Shown: positions 33,696-41,745 of the stretch, in pieces
Position numbering within the stretch: the stretch's first letter is position 1
Layout: every line of letters starts with the position of its first letter
From: Bacteroides sp. CAG:927
GTDB lineage: Bacteria; Bacteroidota; Bacteroidia; Bacteroidales; Muribaculaceae
Reading direction: 5' to 3'
Assembly: GCA_000431155.1 (NCBI GenBank)
Contig: HF985661.1
Location: forward strand, 118,124 to 175,490
DNA: 57,367 bases
The notes under the pieces: generated by a model
What the model was told of the DNA's origin: nothing
Databases searched by the model: none
What the model saw: only the letters and a program-made list of their open reading frames with translations
Position numbers and translations under genes: made by a program

Positions 33696-34934
33696 ATGAA
33701 AACAACGATACTCAATCAGCGGGCGGAACGTGACGAATTGTTGTCGCGACCTTATCAGCAACGGCATACAAAGTATGACGCTGACGAACTTTTGCAAAAC
33801 CCGCTTATAAAACTTATAACTGGCCCTCGCCGCGTAGGTAAATCCGTTTTTGCTCTATTGATGTTGCAAGGCAAGAATTTTGCTTACCTCAATTTTGACG
33901 ATAACCAGTTGCTCGAAAAGTGGGACGAGGATCTGGCAATGTCGGCTCTTGATGATGTCTATCCCGATTATGATTTCATGCTGCTTGATGAAATTCAGAA
34001 TCTTCCTGATTGGGATTTGTGGGTAAGCAAGCTATATCGCCGGGGAAAGAATCTGATAATAACCGGCAGCAATGCCAATATGTTGAGCAGTGAAATGGCA
34101 ACAGTTCTGACAGGGCGTTATCTCCAGATTGAAATGTTGCCTTTCAGCCTTGAAGAAACCATGAGGTGGAAAAACATCAGCCCAGACCGCGAGGAACAGG
34201 CGACACAGGCAATAGTGCTGGCAGATGACTATATGCGAAACGGCGGGTATCCTGAAACAATCCCGGCTCGTAGCATCACCAAGAGTTATCTCTCCACGCT
34301 GTTTGATTCAATTCTGCTGAAAGATGTCGCCCAACGTCATAATGTAAGGAATACGACCGACTTATACAACCTTGCCACATATCTGTTGTCAAACTTCTGC
34401 AATCCGATTTCTGCTAACGAACTTGCAGGTGAACTGGGTATGTCAAGTGTGGCGACTACAAAGAAATTCTGCGACTATCTCAACGAGCCTTACCTGTTCT
34501 TCTATTTGCCACGCTTCAACAACAAGTTGAAACTGATGAACAAGGCTCCGAAAAAGGCATATGTCGTTGACAACGGCTTTGTGCAAAGCACAGCGTTCAA
34601 TCTAAGCGAAAACCTCGGAAGACTGTTGGAAAACCAAGTCTTTGTAGAACTCCTGCGTCGTGGCTACATCCCCGGGCAGACGCTGTTCTATTACCGCACC
34701 CGCAACGATAAAGAGATAGATTTTGTCACCCGCAAAGGCACGAAAGTAGAGCAACTGATACAGGTCTGCTACGATATGACCTCTGAGAAAACCCGCAAAC
34801 GCGAACTCGACGCCCTTGTCGAAGCCGCAGAAGAACTCCACTGCGACAATCTTCATATCATTACCAATTCGCAAGAAGAACAAATCGAGTGGAAAGGAAC
34901 TGCAATATTGGAGACATCAATACAAAATTTCTGA
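33696..34934 (+). CDS. AAA_14/DUF4143 ATPase with C-terminal nuclease-like domain
   Basis: The 412-aa protein starts MKTTILNQRAERDELL and has Walker A GPRRVGKS (residues 43-50, Lys49) and Walker B-like FMLLDEIQNLPDW. The C-terminal DUF4143 part has a PD-(D/E)xK-like motif KEIDFVTRKG...VEQLIQV. Family members are abundant in Bacteroidetes and Archaea; they are often scattered and of uncertain role, possibly toxin-like or DNA-related. The preferred start follows the -7 box at 33669-33676. A second, different family member lies at 39124-40470. Confidence 0.85.
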   Translation: MKTTILNQRAERDELLSRPYQQRHTKYDADELLQNPLIKLITGPRRVGKSVFALLMLQGKNFAYLNFDDNQLLEKWDEDLAMSALDDVYPDYDFMLLDEIQNLPDWDLWVSKLYRRGKNLIITGSNANMLSSEMATVLTGRYLQIEMLPFSLEETMRWKNISPDREEQATQAIVLADDYMRNGGYPETIPARSITKSYLSTLFDSILLKDVAQRHNVRNTTDLYNLATYLLSNFCNPISANELAGELGMSSVATTKKFCDYLNEPYLFFYLPRFNNKLKLMNKAPKKAYVVDNGFVQSTAFNLSENLGRLLENQVFVELLRRGYIPGQTLFYYRTRNDKEIDFVTRKGTKVEQLIQVCYDMTSEKTRKRELDALVEAAEELHCDNLHIITNSQEEQIEWKGTAILETSIQNF

Positions 34935-34991
34935 CACTAAACTATTTACAATAGAGTAGGTTTATGATTATCTTAAAAACGAAGGACTGAT

Positions 34992-35330
34992 ATGAATACA
35001 TTGAAATATAAGGATTTTATCGGCTCGGTTGCATTCAGCGAGGTCGATGGCGTATTCTTCGGTAAAATCGAAGGCATCGACGGACTTGTGAACTTTGAGG
35101 GCGAAAGCGTTGCCGAACTCACCAACGCCTTTCACGAAGCGGTGGATGATTACCTTGCTTATTGCGCCGAGGAAGGCATCGAACCCCACAAAAGTTATTC
35201 CGGCTCACTTAACGTGCGTCTTACTCCCGACATCCACACCCGCGTGGCATATCTTGCCAAACAAGCAGGCGTTTCAATCAATTCATTTATACGCACTGCC
35301 GTCGAAAAACAGATTGCCGCCATGCTCTGA
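34992..35330 (+). CDS. Orphan HicB-like antitoxin
   Basis: The 112-aa protein has the HicB layout: an N-terminal partial RNase-H-like domain (YKDFIGSVAFSEVDGVFFGK, GLVNFEGESVAEL) and a C-terminal ribbon-helix-helix (SGSLNVRLTPDIHTRVAYLA then SINSFIRTAVEKQIA). HicB normally neutralises the mRNA interferase HicA and represses the operon. I see no hicA-sized double-stranded-RNA-binding ORF on either side. It may be an orphan, a solitary regulator, or a partner of the ATPase gene 57 nt upstream. Confidence 0.78.
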   Translation: MNTLKYKDFIGSVAFSEVDGVFFGKIEGIDGLVNFEGESVAELTNAFHEAVDDYLAYCAEEGIEPHKSYSGSLNVRLTPDIHTRVAYLAKQAGVSINSFIRTAVEKQIAAML

Positions 35331-35380
35331 CGGTATGATATTTTAACGCCATAGATGCTTGGTAATCGGCGAAAAAGCAT

Positions 35381-35585
35381 TAACTTTGCATTATCCCAAT
35401 GGAATAATGGGGAAGAACATTGAAATAGTGTCGTGTGCAATTCGTGAACAACGGATATAACGGCATTACAATATTCTGAATACTACTTAGTTACAACGAT
35501 ACACCCCGGCTTCTCCGGGGTCACCCTACAAAACATCAAATCACAGCAAGCCTCTGAAATCACCCCGATTTCAGAGGCTTTTCAA
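35381..35585 (+). ncRNA. Candidate conserved non-coding RNA, copy B
   Basis: The module has -7 box TAACTTTG (35381-35388), a hairpin from CATTAT/ATAATG (about 35389-35409), and GAAGAACATTGAAATAG (35412-35428). A stem CCCCGG/CCGGGG (35504-35520) precedes GTCAC, then exactly 24 nt, a perfect 13-bp terminator stem with 5-nt loop (35549-35579), and a T-run. Element order and 3' spacing equal copy A at 21076-21280. The central ~75 nt differ, so conservation is limited to structured parts. Copy C (18246-18315) has only the 3' part. Confidence 0.6.
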
Positions 35586-35704
35586 TTTTCATCCCCGCCC
35601 AGCGCGGGACGCGGACTAATTGGACTAATTGCGGACTAATTGCAAAAAAGTAGGCTAAAAGTGGTGTATATTATTGTTGTTCAATCGCTAAAAACATTTG
35701 AAAG

Positions 35705-35724
35705 CTTTTCAGCATGCTGAAAAG
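35705..35724. repeat. Perfect 20-bp palindrome
   Basis: CTTTTCAGCATGCTGAAAAG is a perfect palindrome with no loop, in the gap between the RNA module and the GC-rich repeat. It is a possible dimer-binding site; nothing else supports a function. Confidence 0.6.
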
Positions 35725-35744
35725 GCGTTTTGTGGCTCTAACCG

Positions 35745-35950
35745 CCGTCCATCCATTTTACATCCACTATCCCCGGAGAGCGCGGGACGCGCGGTTTATT
35801 TACAACCGCCTGCGGAGCGCGCAGCGCGGAGTTGGCGGACACGGACACCCATAAGAACTCCGATGCAAGCCGCGGAGAGCGCGCAGTCACGGCACGGCGA
35901 CAGCGAAGGCCCGCACACAACCATTGCCGCCCCTCCATTTTACATTTCCA
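35745..35950. repeat. Dispersed GC-rich intergenic repeat, copy 1
   Basis: This copy begins near CCATTTTACATCC and ends near TCCATTTTACATTTCC. Inside are GAGCGCGGGACGCGCGG, CGCGGAG-type palindromic tracts, and GTCACGGC-CGGCGACAG-CAAGGCC. The copy at 37244-37450 aligns over its whole length, and the one at 54391-54531 over the 3' part. No ORF is conserved among copies. Confidence 0.75.
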
Positions 35951-36021
35951 ATTTCCATATTACATCCCCAAAAAACACCAAAAAAGGTTATACATATACA
36001 ACCTTTTTAGAGATTTATTAT

Positions 36022-36029
36022 TATCTTTG
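36022..36029 (+). promoter_or_regulatory. -7 box TATCTTTG for the fic gene
   Basis: TATCTTTG lies 23 nt upstream of the ATG at 36053. Confidence 0.55.
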
Positions 36030-36052
36030 TACGGATGTAACAACAATTTCAC

Positions 36053-37120
36053 ATGAAGTATCTTAATATCAAAAAGGCACTTGCCGCTTGGCAGAACATA
36101 CAGCCGCTGATTGAGAAAGACAGGGAGAGGCTTAGCCGTCGTTTTACTGTGGATTTTAACTATAACAGTAACCACATCGAGGGTAACACACTGACTTATG
36201 GGCAGACAGAAATCCTGTTACTGTTCGGCAAGGTAATCGGCGAGGCCGATGTGCGCGACGTGGAGGAGATGACAGCAAGCAATGTCGGTCTGCGGATGAT
36301 GACAGAGGAAGCCGCTATTAAAGAGATACCGTTAACGCAGAATTTCATCCGAACATTGCACAAAACACTCTTACGCGAGAATTACACCGTCTATCGTAAT
36401 TTGCCCGGAGGGGTGCAGACAAGTTATGTTATACACGCAGGGCAATACAAGACACGCCCCAATAATGTAATCACAAGATACGGGGATAGATTCGAGTACG
36501 CCTCACCGGAGGAAACTCCTGGACTTATGGCTGACTTGGTTGACTGGTACAACACCGCAGAACAGGAGGGGAAACTATCTCCGGTTGAGTTGGCCGCGTT
36601 ATTCCACTACCGCTATATCCGCATACATCCATTTGAAGACGGCAACGGGCGTATCGCCCGACTGATGGTAAATTATATTCTCACTCGCCACAATTACCCG
36701 ATGATTGTTGTCCGCAGCCGTAAGAAAAGCGAATATCTTGAAGCTCTCCATCAGGCAGATCTTGAAGTTGGTCCGGTACCAAGTGATGGAGCACATGCAG
36801 ATATCAAGAATATACATCCATTCCTTAAATATTTCAATAAATTGGTGGCAACTGAGATATATAACGATGTATTGTTTGTAAGCGAGAAAAATGAAAATGT
36901 CTGGTGGTATGATGGAAAACGGATTGCTTTCCGCACGCCCAACTATACTAAAATCCTGAACGCCATGCGTACTCAACCGACACTGACACTTGCAGACATG
37001 AAAGAAGAAACTGGAATCAGCGTCACAGCAATCCAAAAACTACTTGACCAGCTCATTTCTAAAAAATATGTGGAACGCGGCGAGAAAGAAGGAAGTTGGC
37101 GAGTGTTCCTGACACAATAG
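36053..37120 (+). CDS. Fic-domain AMP-transferase with N-terminal inhibitory motif
   Basis: The 355-aa protein has an intact Fic motif HPFEDGNGRIAR (His192 catalytic, Asp196, Asn198, Arg200). An N-terminal inhibitory motif SNHIEGN (Ser39, Glu43) makes it a class II, self-inhibited Fic protein. A DUF4172-like N-terminal helix and a C-terminal winged helix (LADMKEETGISVTAIQKLLD) complete it. Fic proteins transfer AMP to target Ser/Thr/Tyr; the target is unknown. It stands alone between two copies of the GC-rich repeat. Confidence 0.9.
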   Translation: MKYLNIKKALAAWQNIQPLIEKDRERLSRRFTVDFNYNSNHIEGNTLTYGQTEILLLFGKVIGEADVRDVEEMTASNVGLRMMTEEAAIKEIPLTQNFIRTLHKTLLRENYTVYRNLPGGVQTSYVIHAGQYKTRPNNVITRYGDRFEYASPEETPGLMADLVDWYNTAEQEGKLSPVELAALFHYRYIRIHPFEDGNGRIARLMVNYILTRHNYPMIVVRSRKKSEYLEALHQADLEVGPVPSDGAHADIKNIHPFLKYFNKLVATEIYNDVLFVSEKNENVWWYDGKRIAFRTPNYTKILNAMRTQPTLTLADMKEETGISVTAIQKLLDQLISKKYVERGEKEGSWRVFLTQ

Positions 37121-37243
37121 CCAATCTCGCACTCCTATCGTGGTAGTACCAATTGGAATAAACAGTATATCTCAACACTGATTTGTTCCAAATTTAGCCA
37201 TGAATAAATCATTTAGTGATTTTGTGATAAACCCGTTAAGCGT

Positions 37244-37450
37244 GCATTTTACATCCCCCATCCCCGGTGAGCGCGGGACGCGCGGTTTCTCTACAACCGA
37301 TCGCGGAGCGCCTACGGCGCGGAGCTGTCGGACGCGAACGCCCACAAGAACCCCGTGACGAGCCGCGGAGCGCGCGCAGTCACGGCTCGGCGACAGCCAA
37401 GGCCAACACACAACCATTGCCGCCCATCCATTTTACATTCTCCATCTCCA
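37244..37450. repeat. Dispersed GC-rich intergenic repeat, copy 2
   Basis: This nearly full-length copy begins GCATTTTACATCCCCC and ends CCATCCATTTTACATTC. It shares GTGAGCGCGGGACGCGCGG, CACAAGAACCCCGTGAC, GAGCGCGCGCAGTCACGG and CACACAACCATTGCCGCC with copy 1. It fills most of the 400-bp gap between fic and mscS. The rest of that gap shows no gene. Confidence 0.75.
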
Positions 37451-37523
37451 ATCCCCGAATTTATTCCGAACAAAATCCAACACTCGCGTGTCGTAATAGA
37501 ATAGAAACAAAATCTTTTTTGAC

Positions 37524-38993
37524 ATGCTTTCCTACCTCATAGACACCCAAGACCCGGTAGTCAAAGAAACTGCCCGCAATCTCGCGCGTTTCATCTCCGA
37601 CACCGACGGCTTCTCCTATTCCGTGGCATCCTTCATCATGAACATTGTTGACTGGATTCTTGGTGTGTTTGGCCTTGAGCACAACACATCCCTCGTCACA
37701 TTCCTATATGCCACCGTAGTGCTTGCGGTAGCCATCGTTGTCGGCTATATATTCCAGTGGATATTGCTACGGAGCGTCGAGCTGATTGCCAGACATTGGA
37801 GCAACGCCACCTATAGGTCCATCAACGGCCAGAGATTCTTCCACAAAATTTCTCGGTTGATACCCCCGCTGGTATTTCTCGCCCTCATTCGGTTCACGCT
37901 CTCCAACCATGACTCCCTTGCCGATTTTCTCACCAAAATCACGCTCATCTACATGGTTATCGTGTTCACCATAGCCATAAACGCACTGATCATGACCATT
38001 TGGGAACGTGTGGATGCAAGGGCCAACAAACGCAAACTCCCCCTTGGCAGCCTTGCGCAACTTGCCAAAGGCATTGCGTGGATCATAGCCTCAATCGTCA
38101 TCATAGCCCTTATCGTTGACAAATCTCCACTTGCACTGCTTACCGGACTTGGTGCTTTTTCGGCTGTATTGATGCTGATTTTCAAAAACAATATTCTCAG
38201 CGTGGTTGCCGGTGTGCAGCTCTCCGAGAACGACAGCCTTCATGTAGGTGACTGGATTGCCGTTCCCGGCACAAATGCCAACGGCACCGTTCAGGAAGTG
38301 TCGCTCGTGGCCGTGAAAGTCCTCAATTGGGACAAAACCACCACAACCCTTCCGCCATATAACCTCATCTCATCCGGATTCACCAACTATCGCAGTATGC
38401 AGCAAAGCAACACCCGTCGCGTTTGCCGCAGCTTCATGATTGATGCCGACAGTGTACTTCCGGCCACCCCCGAGATGCTTGAACGCATCCGCAAAGTACC
38501 GATGATGGATGCCTTCATCACCAAAAAACTTGAGCAGAAAGCTGCCGGAATGATTGCTGATGTCAACAACCCCGCCGGACTCGTAAACGGGACTATCGAC
38601 ACCAACCTCGGCCTTTTTAGAGCATATATGAAAATGTGGCTTGATGCCAACCCCAACATCTCGCACAGCAGCGACTGTTTCGTTTCCACTCTTGCCCAGA
38701 CATCAGCTGGCATACCGCTACAAATCTATTGCTTTACCAACACTTCAGGATGGTTTCCTTACGAAGGCGTTCAGGACACCATTTTTGAACACATTGCCGC
38801 CATGCTTCACCTGTTCCAACTCTACACGTTCGAGAACCCCTCCGGTCGCGACACCGTCATTGACGGATTCCTTAGCCCGGGCAAAAACATCAACGAAGTC
38901 TTCGGCATCCCCTACCCGTTCTTCCGTGATTCTGACGCACCCGTTTCTCCCTCACCGGCCCCTGCCACGCCCCCGCAACCAGACCGGCAATAG
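37524..38993 (+). CDS. MscS-family mechanosensitive channel, YbdG-like
   Basis: The 489-aa membrane protein has several N-terminal helices, a pore helix region GLGAFSAVLMLIFKNNILSV and the MscS beta domain GVQLSENDSLHVGDWIAVPG. A long cytoplasmic C-terminal part has the YbdG-type insertion. It opens under hypo-osmotic stress. It begins MLSYLIDTQDP. The C-terminal Pro/Ala-rich tail (SPSPAPATPPQPD) looks disordered. The start was taken as the first ATG; no strong promoter is visible. Confidence 0.85.
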   Translation: MLSYLIDTQDPVVKETARNLARFISDTDGFSYSVASFIMNIVDWILGVFGLEHNTSLVTFLYATVVLAVAIVVGYIFQWILLRSVELIARHWSNATYRSINGQRFFHKISRLIPPLVFLALIRFTLSNHDSLADFLTKITLIYMVIVFTIAINALIMTIWERVDARANKRKLPLGSLAQLAKGIAWIIASIVIIALIVDKSPLALLTGLGAFSAVLMLIFKNNILSVVAGVQLSENDSLHVGDWIAVPGTNANGTVQEVSLVAVKVLNWDKTTTTLPPYNLISSGFTNYRSMQQSNTRRVCRSFMIDADSVLPATPEMLERIRKVPMMDAFITKKLEQKAAGMIADVNNPAGLVNGTIDTNLGLFRAYMKMWLDANPNISHSSDCFVSTLAQTSAGIPLQIYCFTNTSGWFPYEGVQDTIFEHIAAMLHLFQLYTFENPSGRDTVIDGFLSPGKNINEVFGIPYPFFRDSDAPVSPSPAPATPPQPDRQ

Positions 38994-38998
38994 CCCCC

Positions 38999-39087
38999 TT
39001 TGTTTGGAAAAGCGGCAGAAACAGCCCGATTTCGTTTGGAAAAACGGCAGAAAACAGCCAATTTTGTTTGGAAAAACGGCATAAATC
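38999..39087 (+). repeat. Three ~31-bp direct repeats ending in a canonical promoter
   Basis: Copies start at 38999, 39030 and 39062, each with (T)GTTTGGAAAAxCGGCAxAAA. The third copy supplies TTTG at 39067-39070 as a -33 element, spaced 19 bp from the -7 TATATTTG (39090-39097). Repeats may bind a regulator or represent slipped-strand duplication upstream of the second DUF4143 gene. Confidence 0.8.
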
Positions 39088-39097
39088 TCTATATTTG
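39067..39097 (+). promoter_or_regulatory. Canonical Bacteroidetes promoter for the second DUF4143 gene
   Basis: -33 TTTG (39067-39070), 19-bp spacer, -7 TATATTTG (39090-39097). It is 27 nt upstream of the ATG at 39124 and is the clearest full promoter in the window. Confidence 0.7.
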
Positions 39098-39123
39098 CGC
39101 CATAATTAAGCAATTAGCCATTT

Positions 39124-40470
39124 ATGCTCTACCGTACACTCACCTCCTTCATTAAAAACTACTATCATACTTCCCGCAACGCCCTTCTTCTCACCGGAGC
39201 AAGACAAACAGGAAAAACTTTTTCTGTGCGACATTTCGGAGAATCTTTTGCCAGTTTCATTGAAATAAACTTCATTGAAAATCCCGAAGCAATTGATATT
39301 TTCAAAAACATCACATCTGCCGATGAGATACTGACTCGTCTGTCTCTTTTCTCCGACAAGCCTTTAATAAAGGGCAAAACTCTTATTTTCTTTGATGAGG
39401 TGCAGGAATGTGACTCTGTCATCACGGCGTTGAAATTTTTAGTAGAGGAAGGAAGCTATCGCTATATCCTCAGCGGGTCACTGCTGGGTGTTGAACTCAA
39501 GGACATCAAATCCGAACCGGTAGGATTTATGGGCATTAAAGAAGTATTCCCACTCACTATTGAGGAATTTTTCATAAATCTCGGTGTAAACCGCCGGATA
39601 CTTGACTCTCTGAAAGACATATGGCGTAATCCTCGCCCTATAGATGAAATTGTTCATCGAAAGCTTCTGGAGATTTTCCGGTTATACCTTATTGTTGGCG
39701 GAATGCCTGCGGCGGTGGCAGAATACGTTCAAAGCAACAATCTCAAATCTGTAATCGAAATACAAAAAGACATCATTGCTCTATATCGTCGTGACATCTC
39801 TAAATATGCCGATTCTCACAAATTAATCATCAAGGAAATATTTGATATTATCCCGTCGGAACTGGATGCAAAAAACAAACGCTTCATTCTTAAGAGCCTC
39901 AATAGTCATGCCAAGTTCGAACGCTATAAGGACAGTTTTCTCTGGCTCACTGATGCGGGTGTAGCCTTGCCGGTATATAATGTCACTGAACCTAAAGTTC
40001 CCTTGAAACTCTCTGAGCAACGCAATTTGTTCAAGCTTTTTGCAAACGATGTGGGGTTACTCGCCGCTCAATATTCCGATGGAATTCAGCTTAAAATTCT
40101 TCAGGGCAACGATGACATAAACTATGGTGCCATATACGAAAACGCTGTAGCCCAGCAGCTTTATGCCAATGATTTTGATGTTTATTATTACAATAACAAG
40201 AAGCGTGGCGAGGTTGATTTTCTGATTACGTTAGATGGATCTCCACTTCCCATAGAAGTCAAATCCGGAAAAGATTACCATATTCACCGTGCTCTCCTTA
40301 ACATTTTGGACTGTAGCGAATTTGGCATAGACCGTGGATATGTTCTTTGTAACGGCAACTTTGAAGACTCTGGCAAAATCCAATATTGGCCCGTATATAT
40401 GGCCATGATGCTGCAGCACAACGACAGCCTGCCCGAAGTCTATAAAATAGACTTGTCCGCTTTATCCTAA
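39124..40470 (+). CDS. AAA_14/DUF4143 ATPase, second gene
   Basis: The 448-aa protein has Walker A GARQTGKT (residues 25-32, Lys31), Walker B LIFFDEVQEC, and a C-terminal DUF4143 region with PD-(D/E)xK-like GEVDFLITLDG and PIEVKSGKDY. It belongs to the same broad family as the 33696-34934 gene, but the two are clearly diverged. It is preceded by three direct repeats and a full promoter. Family function is unresolved; many copies behave as selfish or accessory genes. Confidence 0.85.
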   Translation: MLYRTLTSFIKNYYHTSRNALLLTGARQTGKTFSVRHFGESFASFIEINFIENPEAIDIFKNITSADEILTRLSLFSDKPLIKGKTLIFFDEVQECDSVITALKFLVEEGSYRYILSGSLLGVELKDIKSEPVGFMGIKEVFPLTIEEFFINLGVNRRILDSLKDIWRNPRPIDEIVHRKLLEIFRLYLIVGGMPAAVAEYVQSNNLKSVIEIQKDIIALYRRDISKYADSHKLIIKEIFDIIPSELDAKNKRFILKSLNSHAKFERYKDSFLWLTDAGVALPVYNVTEPKVPLKLSEQRNLFKLFANDVGLLAAQYSDGIQLKILQGNDDINYGAIYENAVAQQLYANDFDVYYYNNKKRGEVDFLITLDGSPLPIEVKSGKDYHIHRALLNILDCSEFGIDRGYVLCNGNFEDSGKIQYWPVYMAMMLQHNDSLPEVYKIDLSALS

Positions 40471-40495
40471 CGGAAGCTCAACTATTTTGCACCGG

Positions 40496-41530
40496 CTAAA
40501 AATGCGCCACAAACTCCACCACTATCTTGCTTCGCTCTGATATGGATGGCGTCACACCTTTGGCGTAAAAATATTGCTCATAATTAAGACGCACATCCGC
40601 CTGCAATGCTTTTTTCCCAAGGCTGATCGTCAGTCCGCCCGTAAGCCGGTGCCTTTCCCTGTCGCTGACTTTAAGACTCCCGTCATCCGACATACTGCCG
40701 TTACTGTGGTCCGACATGTAATCATACCTCCCCAGAACCGACAGTGCCGTTATCCATTTTTTGAATGGAATCTTGTAGGCGGCAAAAGCATCCACAGCAC
40801 TCACCGGCACAAACACACCGCCCACATAATGCTTTCTCAGATACTCCCCCTCTATATGCCACTTGCCGTTGTCCCAATAAGCCCCGGCATCGTACATCAT
40901 CACACGTGCATCGCCGGCATTTGCCTTTTGGCAACTCAGCGTCAGGTTCACCTCACGCCACAGCATCGCTTGCGCCTTCAGTGAAAAGTTGTAGCTTCCC
41001 GTCCAGAAATGCTTTTGGTTTGTAAGGCCTGACCCATTGAATACACCGCACTCCAGCAATACAGGCACCTCTTTCCCAACTTCCCATGCAGCGGCCACAC
41101 CCACATCACGCACGTTACCCACCTGCTTGGCTATGAACGACCGGTTTGCAAAATACTGCGTATGCGGCGACCTGTGCGCATCTATGGTAAACGGCACACG
41201 CATCTGCCCCGCTGTCAATTTCACATTCGTCACCGGTTTGTACCTCACATAAGCGTCCAGCATCTTGATTGTCCCTTCATCCGACAAATCTATCTTTGCC
41301 TTATAACTCACTTTCGGTACTACCTTTCCTTCCACGCTTACGCGGGCATTGCGCACTTCAAACCTCCCTTTGCTTATTTCCGGCTCGTATTCATACTTTG
41401 CCCTTACCGTACCATGTATTTCGGGCACATATCTCCCTTTGTCCGAGCTGCTTGTCTCCTGCGAATAAACGCCGGGGCTTAGCGCACCTGCAACCGCTGC
41501 CGCCAACATCAATACTGTGATTCTGATCAT
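40496..41530 (-). CDS. Porin, phosphate-selective OprO/OprP family
   Basis: The protein has a signal peptide (MIRITVLMLAAAVAGALSPG) and a mature beta-barrel that resembles OprO/P-type porins (RFEVRNARVSVEGKVVPKVS, AGQMRVPFTIDAHRS, FVAHF at the end). The final Phe is typical of outer-membrane proteins. The longer frame starts at a GTG at 41566; ATG 41530 was chosen because AGAGAAG lies just upstream and it gives a proper signal peptide; ATG 41542 is an alternative. It would form an anion-selective or general pore in the outer membrane. It is divergent from carB. Confidence 0.85.
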   Translation of the reverse strand: MIRITVLMLAAAVAGALSPGVYSQETSSSDKGRYVPEIHGTVRAKYEYEPEISKGRFEVRNARVSVEGKVVPKVSYKAKIDLSDEGTIKMLDAYVRYKPVTNVKLTAGQMRVPFTIDAHRSPHTQYFANRSFIAKQVGNVRDVGVAAAWEVGKEVPVLLECGVFNGSGLTNQKHFWTGSYNFSLKAQAMLWREVNLTLSCQKANAGDARVMMYDAGAYWDNGKWHIEGEYLRKHYVGGVFVPVSAVDAFAAYKIPFKKWITALSVLGRYDYMSDHSNGSMSDDGSLKVSDRERHRLTGGLTISLGKKALQADVRLNYEQYFYAKGVTPSISERSKIVVEFVAHF

Positions 41531-41701
41531 ATCTTCTCTCATTTCTTTCAGGGGCAAAGGTCTCACAATATTGTTTCAAAAATATTGGGAGAATATGTAC
41601 AATCCGTTAAATCCTGCTCCATTCCCATACGCGTGCACATATTTTTTCATCCCGCTTGAGTTTTTCGTACCGCATTTAGACATATTTTTTCTCCCTTTTA
41701 C

Positions 41702-41709
41702 TAAATTTG
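41702..41709 (+). promoter_or_regulatory. -7 box TAAATTTG for carB
   Basis: TAAATTTG lies 36 nt upstream of ATG 41746. The open frame begins at a TTG inside this box, so that start is rejected. Confidence 0.5.
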
Positions 41710-41745
41710 CAAAAATTTCATTCACTACTCCACATCACTATCAGC

